Assembly (NCBI GenBank): GCA_947479085.1
Contig: CANJYB010000008.1
Span: 1 to 64,000, forward strand
Source: Bacteroidota bacterium
Lineage (GTDB): Bacteria > Bacteroidota > Bacteroidia > 2-12-FULL-35-15
Direction: 5' to 3'
Length of the DNA: 64,000 nucleotides
Shown here: one piece after another, positions 52,035 to 61,744 of the stretch
Position numbering within the stretch: the first letter of the stretch is position 1
How the letters are laid out: each line of letters starts with the position of its first letter
The notes under the pieces: generated by a model
What the model was told of the DNA's origin: nothing
Seen by the model: only the letters and a program-made list of their open reading frames with translations
The model's database searches: none
Position numbers and translations under genes: made by a program

Positions 52035-55000
52035 TTATTTTACGATAGTAACACTGCCCATATATTTATGGCCCTCGTTATGATTGTCGGTTAAATTAAT
52101 TAAATATACATATACATCTTCCTGCACTATACTTCCCATATAGGTTCCATTCCAATGTTTACTTATATCATCTCCGTAAAAAACCTGGTTTCCCCAACGG
52201 TCAAAAATTGTCATTTCGTATTCAGTAATGCCTTCGCCCACTCCAAAGAATTCATCATTCAAGCCATCCCCATTAGGAGAAAATGAATTTGGAACATAAA
52301 AAGTAAAAACACCTTCGATTGAAATACAATGATTAGTCGTGTCAATACAGTTCGCATTGGAAACTGTAAGCAATACGCAATAACTTCCAATTTGAGAATA
52401 TTCATGTGTAGGATTCTTAATGGTACTTGTATTGGTGGATGCATTGAAATTATCTCCGAAATCCCAGTTCCAAAGGGTTGCATCGGTAGATGTATTTGTA
52501 AAGTTAACAACCGGGTAAAGTATACTTGTTGTAAGAGGAGCAGTAAATTCAGCCACCGGCATAACGTTTACTGTTACTGTACCTGCTCCGGTACTTGAAC
52601 AGCCGGTTGTTGTTCCGGTAGCTGTATAAGTAGTTGTGGCGTCAGGTGTAACTACTATAGTATTGGAATTAGAACCGTTATTCCATAAATAACTGTTAGC
52701 TCCGGTAGCAGTCAATATTACAGAAGTACCTGCGCAAACTGTTTGTGAATTAACTGTTACAACAGGAATACTATTTACGGTTACTGTGGCAACAGCGCTG
52801 CTGCTGCATCCCAAAGTTGTTCCTGTTACTGTATAGCTTGTAGTAGTCATCGGTGAAACAGTAATAGAATCTGTAATGACTCCTGTAGACCAATTGTAAG
52901 TTGCCAAATTTCCAATTGCTATTAAAGTAGCAGACTGTCCGGTACAAATACTAAGTGAATTAAGGATTACGAAAGGTAGATTATTCACAGTAACTGTTGA
53001 AACTGCGGTTGCTGAACAACCGAGAGAAGTACCCGTTACTGTGTAAGTAGTTGTTACAACCGGAGAAGCAGTCGCTATGGTTAAACCTGTCGAAGTGGCT
53101 CCTGCACTCCAGGTATAGCTGGTGGCACCGCCTGCCGTTATTGTTGCGGAACTTCCAGCACAGATAGTTGGTGAACTAACTGTAACGCTCGGAAGAGGAT
53201 TAACAACCACAGTTATATCCGCTCTCGGACTTTCACATCCGGCTGAAGTTTGCGTAACATAATAATCTATTGTTCCTGCCACCGAAGTAGAAGGAATTGG
53301 TGCGGCAGCATTGCCTATGCCTCCTGAAGCGTTTGTATACCAGAGCAGGCTAACCCCGATTGCAGTTAATGCCGGAGCTACATCATTCTGACAATAAGTT
53401 AACGGAGAAATAACAATTGGAGCAGTAGGAGCACTGATAACGACATTATACGTAACACCTGCCCCGGCACCGCATGTACCAGTCTCAGTAACTGAAATTG
53501 CACCTGCTCCGGCAGCACCAAAAGTGACAGTAATTTGATTTGTTCCTTGTCCCGCTGTAATAGCAGCTCCTGCAGGAACTGTCCATGCATAAGTACTCCC
53601 AACGGTATTGGTAACAGAATAAATTATTCCTGTTGCATTTGGACAAACAGGAGTTGTGCCAGTTATTGCAGAAGTAACAGGCAGTTGAGTAACTGTAACA
53701 TTAAAGTTAACAGCTGTTCCTGGTCCGCAATTATTTGTTTCGATAACGGAAACAGTTCCACCAGTCGTTCCAAAATCAACTGTTATTTGATTGGTGCCTT
53801 GTCCTGCTGTGATGATTGCACCTGCAGGAACTGTCCAGTTGTAAGTATCTCCAACAACATTGGTAACTGAATAGGTTATTCCGGTTGAATTCAGACAAAC
53901 AGGTGTAGTTCCTGTAATAGCTGATGTTGCAGGTAATGATGAAATAGCAACTGCGAAATTAACCTGGGTTCCGGGTCCGCAATTATTTGTTTCTATTACG
54001 GAAACATTTCCTGCTGTTACTCCCAAATCAACTGTAACCTGATTTGTACCCTGACCAGAGGTAATAGTTGCTCCTGCCGGAACCGCCCATGCATAAGTGT
54101 TTCCAATGGTATTAGTAACAGAATAAATTACTCCGGTTGCGTTCGGACAAACAGGTGTAGTTCCGGTAATAGCTGATGTTACAGGCAATGGGAAAATAGC
54201 AACAGCAAAATCAACCTGTGTTCCCGGTCCGCAATTATTAGTTTCTATCACAGAAACATTTCCTGCAGTTCCTCCAAAGTCAACTGTAATCTGGTTTGTA
54301 CCCTGACCAGAAGTAATAGTTGCTCCAGCTGGAACTGTCCATGTATATGTATCGCCCACGGTATTAATAACTGAAAAAACAACTCCGGTTGCAGTAGGGC
54401 ATACAGGTGTAGTGCCTGTAATAACTAATGTTGCAGGTAGTGAGGAAATAACAATAGGTAAGTTAACTACAGTGGAAGCCCCGCAAATATTAGTTTCAGT
54501 GACAGAAACATTACCTGCTGTAGCGCCAAAATCAACAGTTAACTGGTTGGTTCCCTGACCTGCTGTAATAGTTGCTCCTGCCGGAACAATCCAGGCATAG
54601 GTGTTACCAGTATTATTCGTTACGGAATAGGCAAGTCCTGTTGCATTCGGGCAAACGGGAGAGGTGCCTGTAATAGCAGACGTGGCAGGTGCGTTTATAA
54701 ATGTAACCACAAAATTAATGGCAACTCCAACACCGCAGGAAGCTGTTTCAGTGACAGAAATTGTTCCTGCTGTGGCACCAAAATCAACTGTTATTTGATT
54801 GGTTCCTTGTCCTGAAGTTATTGTTGCACCAAAAGGAGCTGTCCATGCATAGGTACTTCCTGTTGTATTGATAACAGAAAAAGTTATTCCTGTTGCATTC
54901 GGACAAACAAGTGCGGTCCCTGTAATAGGAGATGTAACTGGCAACACTGTTATTCCAAGAGCCAGGTTAACTGCAGCACCACTGCCGCAAACATTTGATT

Positions 55001-58000
55001 CAATTACAGAAATAGTTCCAGCTGTAATTCCAAAGTCAACCGTTATTTGATTTGTTCCTTGTCCTGCTGTAATGGTAGCACCTGCCGGAACTGTCCATGC
55101 ATAAGAACTTCCGACAACATTGGTTACCGAATATACAATTCCAGTAGCGTTCAAACAAACAGGTGAAGGGCCTACGATAGCAGAAGTTACAGGGATAGGA
55201 GTAATAGCAACAGCGAAATTAACGGTAGTTCCAGGGCCACAATTATTCGTTTCAACTACTGAAACATTTCCTCCTGTTCCTGCAAAAGTTACTGTAATTT
55301 GATTGGTTCCCTGCCCTGCTGTAATAATTGCACCAGCCGGAACTGTCCAGTTATAAGTATCTCCGGCAACGTTAGTAACTGAATAAATAATTCCTGACGC
55401 AGTAGGGCATACAGGAGTAGTTCCTGTAATAACAGATGTTACAGGAAGTGTAGAAATAACAATAGGTAAATTAACCACAGTATTAGCTCCGCAAATATTG
55501 GTTTCCGTGACAGAAACATTTCCTGCTGTGGCACCAAAGTCAATAGTTATCTGATTCGTGCCTTGCCCCGAGGTAATGTTAGCGCCTACGGGGACTGTCC
55601 ATGCATAAGTATTACCGGCATTATTTGTAACGGAATATATAACGCCTGTTGCATTTGGGCAAACTGGTGTGGCACCTGCAATAGCAGATGTAGCAGGCGC
55701 TGTAATAGATGAAACAGCAAAATTAACTGTAGCTCCAACTCCGCAGGATGCAGTTTCAGCAACAGAAATTGTGCCTGCTGTGGCACCAAAATCAACTGTT
55801 ATTTGGTTGCTACCTTGACCGGAAGTTATTGTTGCACCAACAGGAGCTGTCCATGCATAGGTACTTCCTGTACTATTAATTACAGAAAAAATAATCCCTG
55901 TTGCATTCGGGCAAACAGGTGAAGTACCCGTGATAGCTGATGTTATCGGCAATACCGTAATTCCAAGTGCTAAATTAACAGCAGCACCACTGCCGCAAAC
56001 ATTTGATTCAATTACAGAAATAGTTCCAGTTGTAATTCCAAAGTCAACTGTTATTTGATTTGTTCCTTGTCCTGCTGTAATGGTAGCACCTGCCGGAACT
56101 GTCCATGCATAAGAACTTCCGACAACATTGGTTACCGAATATACAATTCCTGTTGCGTTCAAACAAACAGGTGAAGGACCTACGATAGCAGAAGTTACAG
56201 GGATGGGAGTAATAGCAACAGCAAAATTAACGGCAGTTCCAGGGCCACAATTATTCGTTTCAACTACTGAAACATTTCCTCCTGTTCCTGCAAAAGTTAC
56301 TGTAATTTGATTGGTTCCCTGCCCTGCTGTAATAATTGCACCAGCCGGAACTGTCCAGTTATAAGTATTTCCGGCAACATTAGTAACTGAATAAATAATT
56401 CCTGATGCAGTAGGGCATACCGGTGTAGTTCCGGTAATAGTTGATGTAACAGGTAATGGTGATATTGCAACTGCAAAAATTACGGCTGTGCCGGGTCCAC
56501 AATTATTTGATTCAATAACCGAAACATTCCCTGCTGTTCCTGCAAAAGTTACTGTAATTTGATTTGTACCTTGCCCGGAAGTAATTACTGCCCCTGCCGG
56601 CACTGTCCATGCATAAGTATTTCCAACCGTATTGGTAACAGAATAAATAACTCCTGTTGCATTAGGACAAACAGGAGTTGTGCCTGTTATTATGGATGTA
56701 ACCGGAAGCTGAGTCACCGCAACTGCAAAGTTGACAGCCGTTCCGGGACCGCAATTATTTGATTCGATAACGGAAACAGTTCCGGAGGTTGCTCCAAAAT
56801 TAACTGTAATTTGATTAGTGCCTTGTCCGGCTGTAATGGTTGCACCTGCGGGCACAGTCCATGCATAAGTGTTTCCAATTGTATTAGTAACAGAATAAAT
56901 TACTCCTGTTGAATTCAAACAAACAGGAGTAGTGCCGGTTATTGCTGATGTTGCTGGTAAAGACGAAATAGCTACTGCAAAATTAACCGCAGGTCCTGGT
57001 CCGCACATATTTGTTTGGATTACAGAAACTGTTCCTCCTGTCACTCCCCAATTTACTGTAATTTGATTTGTTCCTTGCCCGGCTGTAATGGTTGCTCCGG
57101 CTGGCACTGTCCATGCATAGGTATCACCCGCAACGTTGGTCACAGAATAAATTATTCCTGTTGCATTCGGACAAACTGGTGTTGTTCCTGTAATGGCTGA
57201 TGTTACAGGCAATGGGAAAATGCTTACAGGAAAGTTAACAGTTGCTCCAACTCCGCATGATGCGGTTTCCGTAACCGAAACATTTCCTCCGGATGAACCC
57301 CAATTAACTGTTATTTGATTTGTTCCCTGTCCTGCCGTTATAGTTGCACCAGCCGAAACTGTCCATGCATAGGTGCTTCCAGCAGAATTGATAACTGAAA
57401 AAGTTAAACCTGTAGAATTTGAACAAACGGACGAAGTACCTGTTATAGCAGATGTTACAGGTAATAATGTAATAGCAACAGGAAGATTTACTGCTGCCCC
57501 GATTCCACAAACATTCGATTCGATAACGGAAACAGTACCCCCGGTGGCACCCCAATTAATTGTTACCTGGTTTGTACCTTGCCCTGAGGTGATAACTCCA
57601 CTTCCGGTTACAGACCAGTTATAGGTATTTCCAGCCACATTGGTTACGGAATAAACGATTGCCGTTGAATTTGCACAAACAGGTGAAGGACCTGTAATAA
57701 CAGAAGTTACAGGAATAGGAGTAACAACCAATGCAAAATTAACTGCTGGTCCCGGTCCGCAAATATTGGTTTCTATAACAGAAATAGTTCCACCTGTTGC
57801 TCCAAAATTAACTGTAATCTGATTAGTTCCTTGTCCTGAAGTAATTGTTGCTCCCGCAGGAACTGTCCAGTTATAAGTATCACCAACCACATTCGTTACT
57901 GAATAAATTACTCCTGTTGTGTTAGGGCAAACGGGTGTAGTGCCTGTAATAGCAGATGTTACAGGTAATGGAGTTATTGCAACAGCAAAGTTAACTGCTA

Positions 58001-61000
58001 CTCCCGGTCCGCAAATATTTGTTTGAGTTACCGAAACATTTCCTCCAATACCGCCCCAATTCACTGTTATCTGATTTGTTCCCTGTCCTGCAGTAATTGT
58101 TGCTCCGGCCGGAACTGTCCAGTTATAAGTATCTGCGGCAACATTGGTTACAGAATAAACGACTCCTGTCTGTGTCGGACAAACGGGGGTAACACCTGTA
58201 ATGGCAGATGTTACAGGTAATGGAAAAATGGCTACCGCAAAATTTACTGCTACACCCGGACCGCAATTATTTGTTTCAATTACAAAAACGGTTCCACCTG
58301 TTCCTGCAAAAGTTACTGTAATCTGATTGGTTCCCTGACCAGATGTGATGGTCGCTCCTGCAGGAACAGTCCAGTTATAAGTATTTCCAACAACATTGGT
58401 GACAGAATAGATAACTCCCGCTGCGGTTGGGCAAACAGGTGTAGTGCCAGTAATAGCTGATGTTACAGGCAATTGAGTTACTGTTACCGGTAAAATAACG
58501 GCCGGTCCTGGTCCGCAAATATTTGTTTGTACCACAGTAACATTTCCACTGGTCACACCCCAGTTTACAGTTATTTGATTGGTTCCTTGCCCGGCTGTGA
58601 TGGTTGCTCCGGCTGGTACAGTCCAGTTATAAGTATCTCCTGCAACATTGGTTACAGAATAAACGACTCCTGTCGAATTAAGACAAACTGGAGTAGTGCC
58701 TGTTATTGCAGAAGTTACAGGTAATGGAGTTATAGCCACAGCAAAGTTAACTGCTGTTCCGGATCCGCAGGTGTTGGTTTCTGTAACCGAAACATTACCG
58801 CCTGTTCCTGCAAATGTAACGGTTATCTGATTAGTTCCTTGTCCTGCAGTAATGATAGCACCAGCCGGAACAGTCCATGCATAGGTGTCACCAGGAACAT
58901 TGGTTACTGAATAAACAACTCCTGCTGCGGTTGGGCATACGGGTGTGGTTCCTGTGATGGAAGAAGTAACAGGCAGAGGAGTAACTGCAACAGCATAATT
59001 CACTGACGCACCGGAACCGCAAACATTTGTTTGCACGACTGAAACAGTGCCACTGGCAGCACCCCAGGTTACAGTTATTTGATTGGTTCCCTGACCTCCT
59101 GTAATGGTTGCTCCGACCGGAACGATCCAGGCATAAGTATCTCCCGGAACATTGGTAACGGAATAAACTAGACCTGTCTGGTTTGCACAAACAGGCGTGA
59201 CACCGGCAATGGCAGAGGTTACCGGCAATGGGAAAATTGCTAAAGGAAAGTTAACTGCCGGAGCAACCCCACAGGGATTACTTTGAATAACTGAAACATT
59301 TCCACCTGTTCCTGCAAAGTCAACTGTTATCTGATTAGACCCTTGTCCGGCTGTAATGGCTGCCCCTGCCGGCACAGTCCAGTTATAGGTACTTAGTGCG
59401 ACATTGGCAACAGAAAAAATAATACCGGTGGCATTTGGACATACTGGTGTAGTTCCCGTAATTGCCGTTGCTACAGGCAAAGGGGTCATGGTAACTAAAA
59501 AGGTGATAGCAGGGTCGCTTCTGCAAATATTAGATTGAACAACGGATACCGTTCCTGCGATTGCACCAAAGTTGACCGTTATTTGATTTGTTCCTTGTCC
59601 TGAAGTAATTGTTGCCCCTGCAGGTACTGCCCAGGTATAGGTAATTCCGACTGTATTGGGAATCAAATATACCATCCCGGTTGCATTCGGACAAACCGGA
59701 GTTGGACCAGAAATAAGGCCTGGCACAATGGCTACTCCATTAATGGTGACAACAACAGGTTTACGATAGGTACCAGGACAAAATCCTGCATAGTAAGTGG
59801 TGGTTGCAAATAAAGGAGGGGTGGTGAATGTTGTCCCAGTTGCTATAGGAGCACCTCCTACCAGGGTGTTGTACCAATAGATGGTAGCTCCTATAGGACC
59901 AGCAATAGATGCAGTAAGTGTTGCCGTATTCCCGTTACAAATTGTAACATTGGTTGTTGTTATGGTGTCATGAGTTATCACCTGATTAGTTAATCCTGCT
60001 GCACCTTTTGTGGCTCCATTGGGTGGAAATTCAGTAAGCCCTCCCGCGTTGGTTGTCCCACTTCCTCCTCCATTCGAAATTTGTGTAAATACTCCTCCAG
60101 ATTGGGCAATGTAGCCGGCACCACCGCCACCACCAGGTCCTTCTGATTCAATAATTCCTGCAACAAGCATTTGATTCCCACCGGTACCTCCATTAACAGA
60201 TGCGGTAATTCCGGAAATCGGACCAACTGAATTCAATATAATTGTACCACCGCCACCTGCACCACCAGCTCCATCCCCTCCGGCATTCAGGCAATTACCC
60301 CCATGTGAAACAACAGAACCTATCCCACTTATATTTCCATAACTCATAAAATAAATTAATCCTCCCCCGGCCTGACCAACGCCACCTGTTGAATTATCCC
60401 TGTCTCCGGCACCACCGCCACCACCCATAAATAACTTTCCTGTTGAATAATCCAGGTTTCGTCCTCCCAAACCACCATTTGCCAGCCTGTTATCTCCTCC
60501 CCAAAGCGGATTATTTGGTCCGATAAGTGTCGCATCCTGATTATTTAAAGCTGTGGAATATCCTCCCCTTCCTCCTCCCGGTGAAGTATGCAAAGCAAAT
60601 CCGGGAGCTTCCAGGTTCCATGCATTTACCCATCCGGCACCACCACTCACATCAGGATTTCCCAAACCATCCCATCCAATAAGAGAGCCTGCATTCGAAC
60701 CTCCGCCACCTCCGGAATTTTTACAATCGCCTCCTCCACCTGCATTTGCAGCTGAACCTCTTCCGTATTGTCCTCCCATCGAATTGTAATCCGACTGGTA
60801 TCCTCCTATTCCTTCCCCTTTATTTGAACCTATTGTATAACTTGTTCCGGCAAATTGTGAACCACCGAACCCAGCAGGATTATTGGTAGCCAGGCCACCT
60901 CCTCTGAAACCAATTGCTGATGCTGTAATTCCGGCAACAACATTAATTACAGTATTATACTGAACTTCAATGGCTATTACGCCACCTACATAAGCAGCTC

Positions 61001-61535
61001 CCCAAACAGTCCCATATATATTTCCGGGGCTATTAATGGTAAGTGAACTGAATCGGGGAACTCTTACAATCTGTACCCTTCCAGCGGCTGTATAATTATG
61101 CAATAAGCCACAATCAACGGTAATAGTTGTGGCATTAGGAACCGCATTTACTTCACAAAATTCGTAATTACCACAGTTATTATAGGATACCACAGCACCT
61201 AAGGAATTATTATTTGGTGAACCAACAAATATACCACTGCCAACCGGGGATTCAACAGCGGAACCACTTAGCGTAGCTCCCTGCATTTGTATAATCATTA
61301 TTAAATCACCCGGAGCAAGAGATGCGGCAAATCTGGCATTAGCATTTAGTCCGCTTGCAGCAACTGTGATAGAGGTTGAACCAATAGAAGCATCAGCTGT
61401 TAGCCTGGTGTATTCATTTACAATAACATTTGCGGTGTTAATTGTTCTGGGGCCATCTTTCCCGCGCTGAGAAAAGGAAAGAAAAGACAAACCTATAAAA
61501 AATAATAAAAGAAAAGATTCTTTTAGAGGTTTCAC
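52035..61535 (-). CDS. Giant T9SS type B adhesin with 25 tandem Ig-like repeats
   Basis: 3166 residues; the start at the signal peptide is GTG 61535 (MKPLKESFLLLFFIGLSFLSFSQ), with an in-frame stop shortly upstream and no ATG. Residues about 25-200 are a conserved N-terminal beta domain (TRLTADASIGSTSITVAASG), followed by a Gly-rich region (200-500, many GGGGG and GGAGG runs). From about 606 to 2706 there are 25 copies of an 84-residue unit, ITGTTPVCPN..Y.VTN..G.TY.WTVPAGATIT.GQGTNQI.V, each with two conserved Cys (PVC and CGPG). Then three or four CHU Ig-like repeats with SATITA-type motifs, a PKD domain (WNWDFGDNF) near 3035, and a C-terminal CHU_C sorting domain (PNSFSPNGDGLNDEF, IFDRWGNQVFY). 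It should be exported by T9SS and attached to the surface. It is the largest gene here and likely an adhesin. Confidence 0.9.
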   Translation of the reverse strand: MKPLKESFLLLFFIGLSFLSFSQRGKDGPRTINTANVIVNEYTRLTADASIGSTSITVAASGLNANARFAASLAPGDLIMIIQMQGATLSGSAVESPVGSGIFVGSPNNNSLGAVVSYNNCGNYEFCEVNAVPNATTITVDCGLLHNYTAAGRVQIVRVPRFSSLTINSPGNIYGTVWGAAYVGGVIAIEVQYNTVINVVAGITASAIGFRGGGLATNNPAGFGGSQFAGTSYTIGSNKGEGIGGYQSDYNSMGGQYGRGSAANAGGGGDCKNSGGGGGSNAGSLIGWDGLGNPDVSGGAGWVNAWNLEAPGFALHTSPGGGRGGYSTALNNQDATLIGPNNPLWGGDNRLANGGLGGRNLDYSTGKLFMGGGGGAGDRDNSTGGVGQAGGGLIYFMSYGNISGIGSVVSHGGNCLNAGGDGAGGAGGGGTIILNSVGPISGITASVNGGTGGNQMLVAGIIESEGPGGGGGAGYIAQSGGVFTQISNGGGSGTTNAGGLTEFPPNGATKGAAGLTNQVITHDTITTTNVTICNGNTATLTASIAGPIGATIYWYNTLVGGAPIATGTTFTTPPLFATTTYYAGFCPGTYRKPVVVTINGVAIVPGLISGPTPVCPNATGMVYLIPNTVGITYTWAVPAGATITSGQGTNQITVNFGAIAGTVSVVQSNICRSDPAITFLVTMTPLPVATAITGTTPVCPNATGIIFSVANVALSTYNWTVPAGAAITAGQGSNQITVDFAGTGGNVSVIQSNPCGVAPAVNFPLAIFPLPVTSAIAGVTPVCANQTGLVYSVTNVPGDTYAWIVPVGATITGGQGTNQITVTWGAASGTVSVVQTNVCGSGASVNYAVAVTPLPVTSSITGTTPVCPTAAGVVYSVTNVPGDTYAWTVPAGAIITAGQGTNQITVTFAGTGGNVSVTETNTCGSGTAVNFAVAITPLPVTSAITGTTPVCLNSTGVVYSVTNVAGDTYNWTVPAGATITAGQGTNQITVNWGVTSGNVTVVQTNICGPGPAVILPVTVTQLPVTSAITGTTPVCPTAAGVIYSVTNVVGNTYNWTVPAGATITSGQGTNQITVTFAGTGGTVFVIETNNCGPGVAVNFAVAIFPLPVTSAITGVTPVCPTQTGVVYSVTNVAADTYNWTVPAGATITAGQGTNQITVNWGGIGGNVSVTQTNICGPGVAVNFAVAITPLPVTSAITGTTPVCPNTTGVIYSVTNVVGDTYNWTVPAGATITSGQGTNQITVNFGATGGTISVIETNICGPGPAVNFALVVTPIPVTSVITGPSPVCANSTAIVYSVTNVAGNTYNWSVTGSGVITSGQGTNQVTINWGATGGTVSVIESNVCGIGAAVNLPVAITLLPVTSAITGTSSVCSNSTGLTFSVINSAGSTYAWTVSAGATITAGQGTNQITVNWGSSGGNVSVTETASCGVGATVNFPVSIFPLPVTSAITGTTPVCPNATGIIYSVTNVAGDTYAWTVPAGATITAGQGTNQITVNWGVTGGTVSVIQTNMCGPGPAVNFAVAISSLPATSAITGTTPVCLNSTGVIYSVTNTIGNTYAWTVPAGATITAGQGTNQITVNFGATSGTVSVIESNNCGPGTAVNFAVAVTQLPVTSIITGTTPVCPNATGVIYSVTNTVGNTYAWTVPAGAVITSGQGTNQITVTFAGTAGNVSVIESNNCGPGTAVIFAVAISPLPVTSTITGTTPVCPTASGIIYSVTNVAGNTYNWTVPAGAIITAGQGTNQITVTFAGTGGNVSVVETNNCGPGTAVNFAVAITPIPVTSAIVGPSPVCLNATGIVYSVTNVVGSSYAWTVPAGATITAGQGTNQITVDFGITTGTISVIESNVCGSGAAVNLALGITVLPITSAITGTSPVCPNATGIIFSVINSTGSTYAWTAPVGATITSGQGSNQITVDFGATAGTISVAETASCGVGATVNFAVSSITAPATSAIAGATPVCPNATGVIYSVTNNAGNTYAWTVPVGANITSGQGTNQITIDFGATAGNVSVTETNICGANTVVNLPIVISTLPVTSVITGTTPVCPTASGIIYSVTNVAGDTYNWTVPAGAIITAGQGTNQITVTFAGTGGNVSVVETNNCGPGTTVNFAVAITPIPVTSAIVGPSPVCLNATGIVYSVTNVVGSSYAWTVPAGATITAGQGTNQITVDFGITAGTISVIESNVCGSGAAVNLALGITVLPVTSPITGTALVCPNATGITFSVINTTGSTYAWTAPFGATITSGQGTNQITVDFGATAGTISVTETASCGVGVAINFVVTFINAPATSAITGTSPVCPNATGLAYSVTNNTGNTYAWIVPAGATITAGQGTNQLTVDFGATAGNVSVTETNICGASTVVNLPIVISSLPATLVITGTTPVCPTATGVVFSVINTVGDTYTWTVPAGATITSGQGTNQITVDFGGTAGNVSVIETNNCGPGTQVDFAVAIFPLPVTSAITGTTPVCPNATGVIYSVTNTIGNTYAWAVPAGATITSGQGTNQVTVDLGVTAGNVSVIETNNCGPGTQVNFAVAISSLPATSAITGTTPVCLNSTGITYSVTNVVGDTYNWTVPAGAIITAGQGTNQITVDFGTTGGTVSVIETNNCGPGTAVNFNVTVTQLPVTSAITGTTPVCPNATGIIYSVTNTVGSTYAWTVPAGAAITAGQGTNQITVTFGAAGAGAISVTETGTCGAGAGVTYNVVISAPTAPIVISPLTYCQNDVAPALTAIGVSLLWYTNASGGIGNAAAPIPSTSVAGTIDYYVTQTSAGCESPRADITVVVNPLPSVTVSSPTICAGSSATITAGGATSYTWSAGATSTGLTIATASPVVTTTYTVTGTSLGCSATAVSTVTVNNLPFVILNSLSICTGQSATLIAIGNLATYNWSTGVITDSITVSPMTTTSYTVTGTTLGCSSSAVATVTVNSIPVVTVNSQTVCAGTSVILTATGANSYLWNNGSNSNTIVVTPDATTTYTATGTTTGCSSTGAGTVTVNVMPVAEFTAPLTTSILYPVVNFTNTSTDATLWNWDFGDNFNASTNTSTIKNPTHEYSQIGSYCVLLTVSNANCIDTTNHCISIEGVFTFYVPNSFSPNGDGLNDEFFGVGEGITEYEMTIFDRWGNQVFYGDDISKHWNGTYMGSIVQEDVYVYLINLTDNHNEGHKYMGSVTIVK
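53416..59716 (-). repeat. 25 tandem 252-bp coding repeats
   Basis: Unit length is constant at 84 codons across all 25 copies in the giant adhesin gene; the repeated segments ITGTTPVCPN and GQGTNQITV are nearly invariant, while the middle of each unit varies. Confidence 0.9.
54425..56440 (-). repeat. Recent 4-unit (1008 bp) tandem duplication
   Basis: Repeat units 14-17 (55433-56440) and 18-21 (54425-55432) correspond one to one. Units 14/18 and 15/19 differ at only one or two residues each; 16/20 and 17/21 are also closest to each other. Antisense open frames in the two blocks (starting 55120 and 56128) are exactly 1008 bases apart. Confidence 0.85.
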
Positions 61536-61559
61536 ACAATGATTTTTTAAAACATTGTA

Positions 61560-61567
61560 CTAAAGTA
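61560..61567 (-). promoter_or_regulatory. Candidate -7 promoter box
   Basis: Minus strand TACTTTAG, seven of eight positions of TAnnTTTG, 25 bases before the GTG start at 61535. Confidence 0.35.
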
Positions 61568-61665
61568 CCTTTTTTTATAATATAATTGTTAAAAAATACC
61601 AAATTTGCGATAAAAATTCAATTCTCTCAGTTTAAATCAAATTCTTTTTCGATTCAGATACAGAT

Positions 61666-61684
61666 AAAAAAAGGCAACCTTTTG
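61666..61684 (-). terminator. Possible intrinsic terminator
   Basis: Small stem AAAAGG/CCTTTT (loop TTG on the minus strand) followed on that strand by seven T. It could end the hybrid kinase transcript whose stop is at 61745. Confidence 0.4.
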
Positions 61685-61744
61685 GTTTGAGAGCAGGTGG
61701 CATTTTATAAGAACTATTGGTAAGTATTATTTGTTGTTTTTCAG

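Noticed and set aside
53535-59190. Several 60-110 codon open frames on the opposite strand and in other frames
   Set aside because: They are shadows of the repeated adhesin gene; they recur with the 252-bp period and have no independent features.
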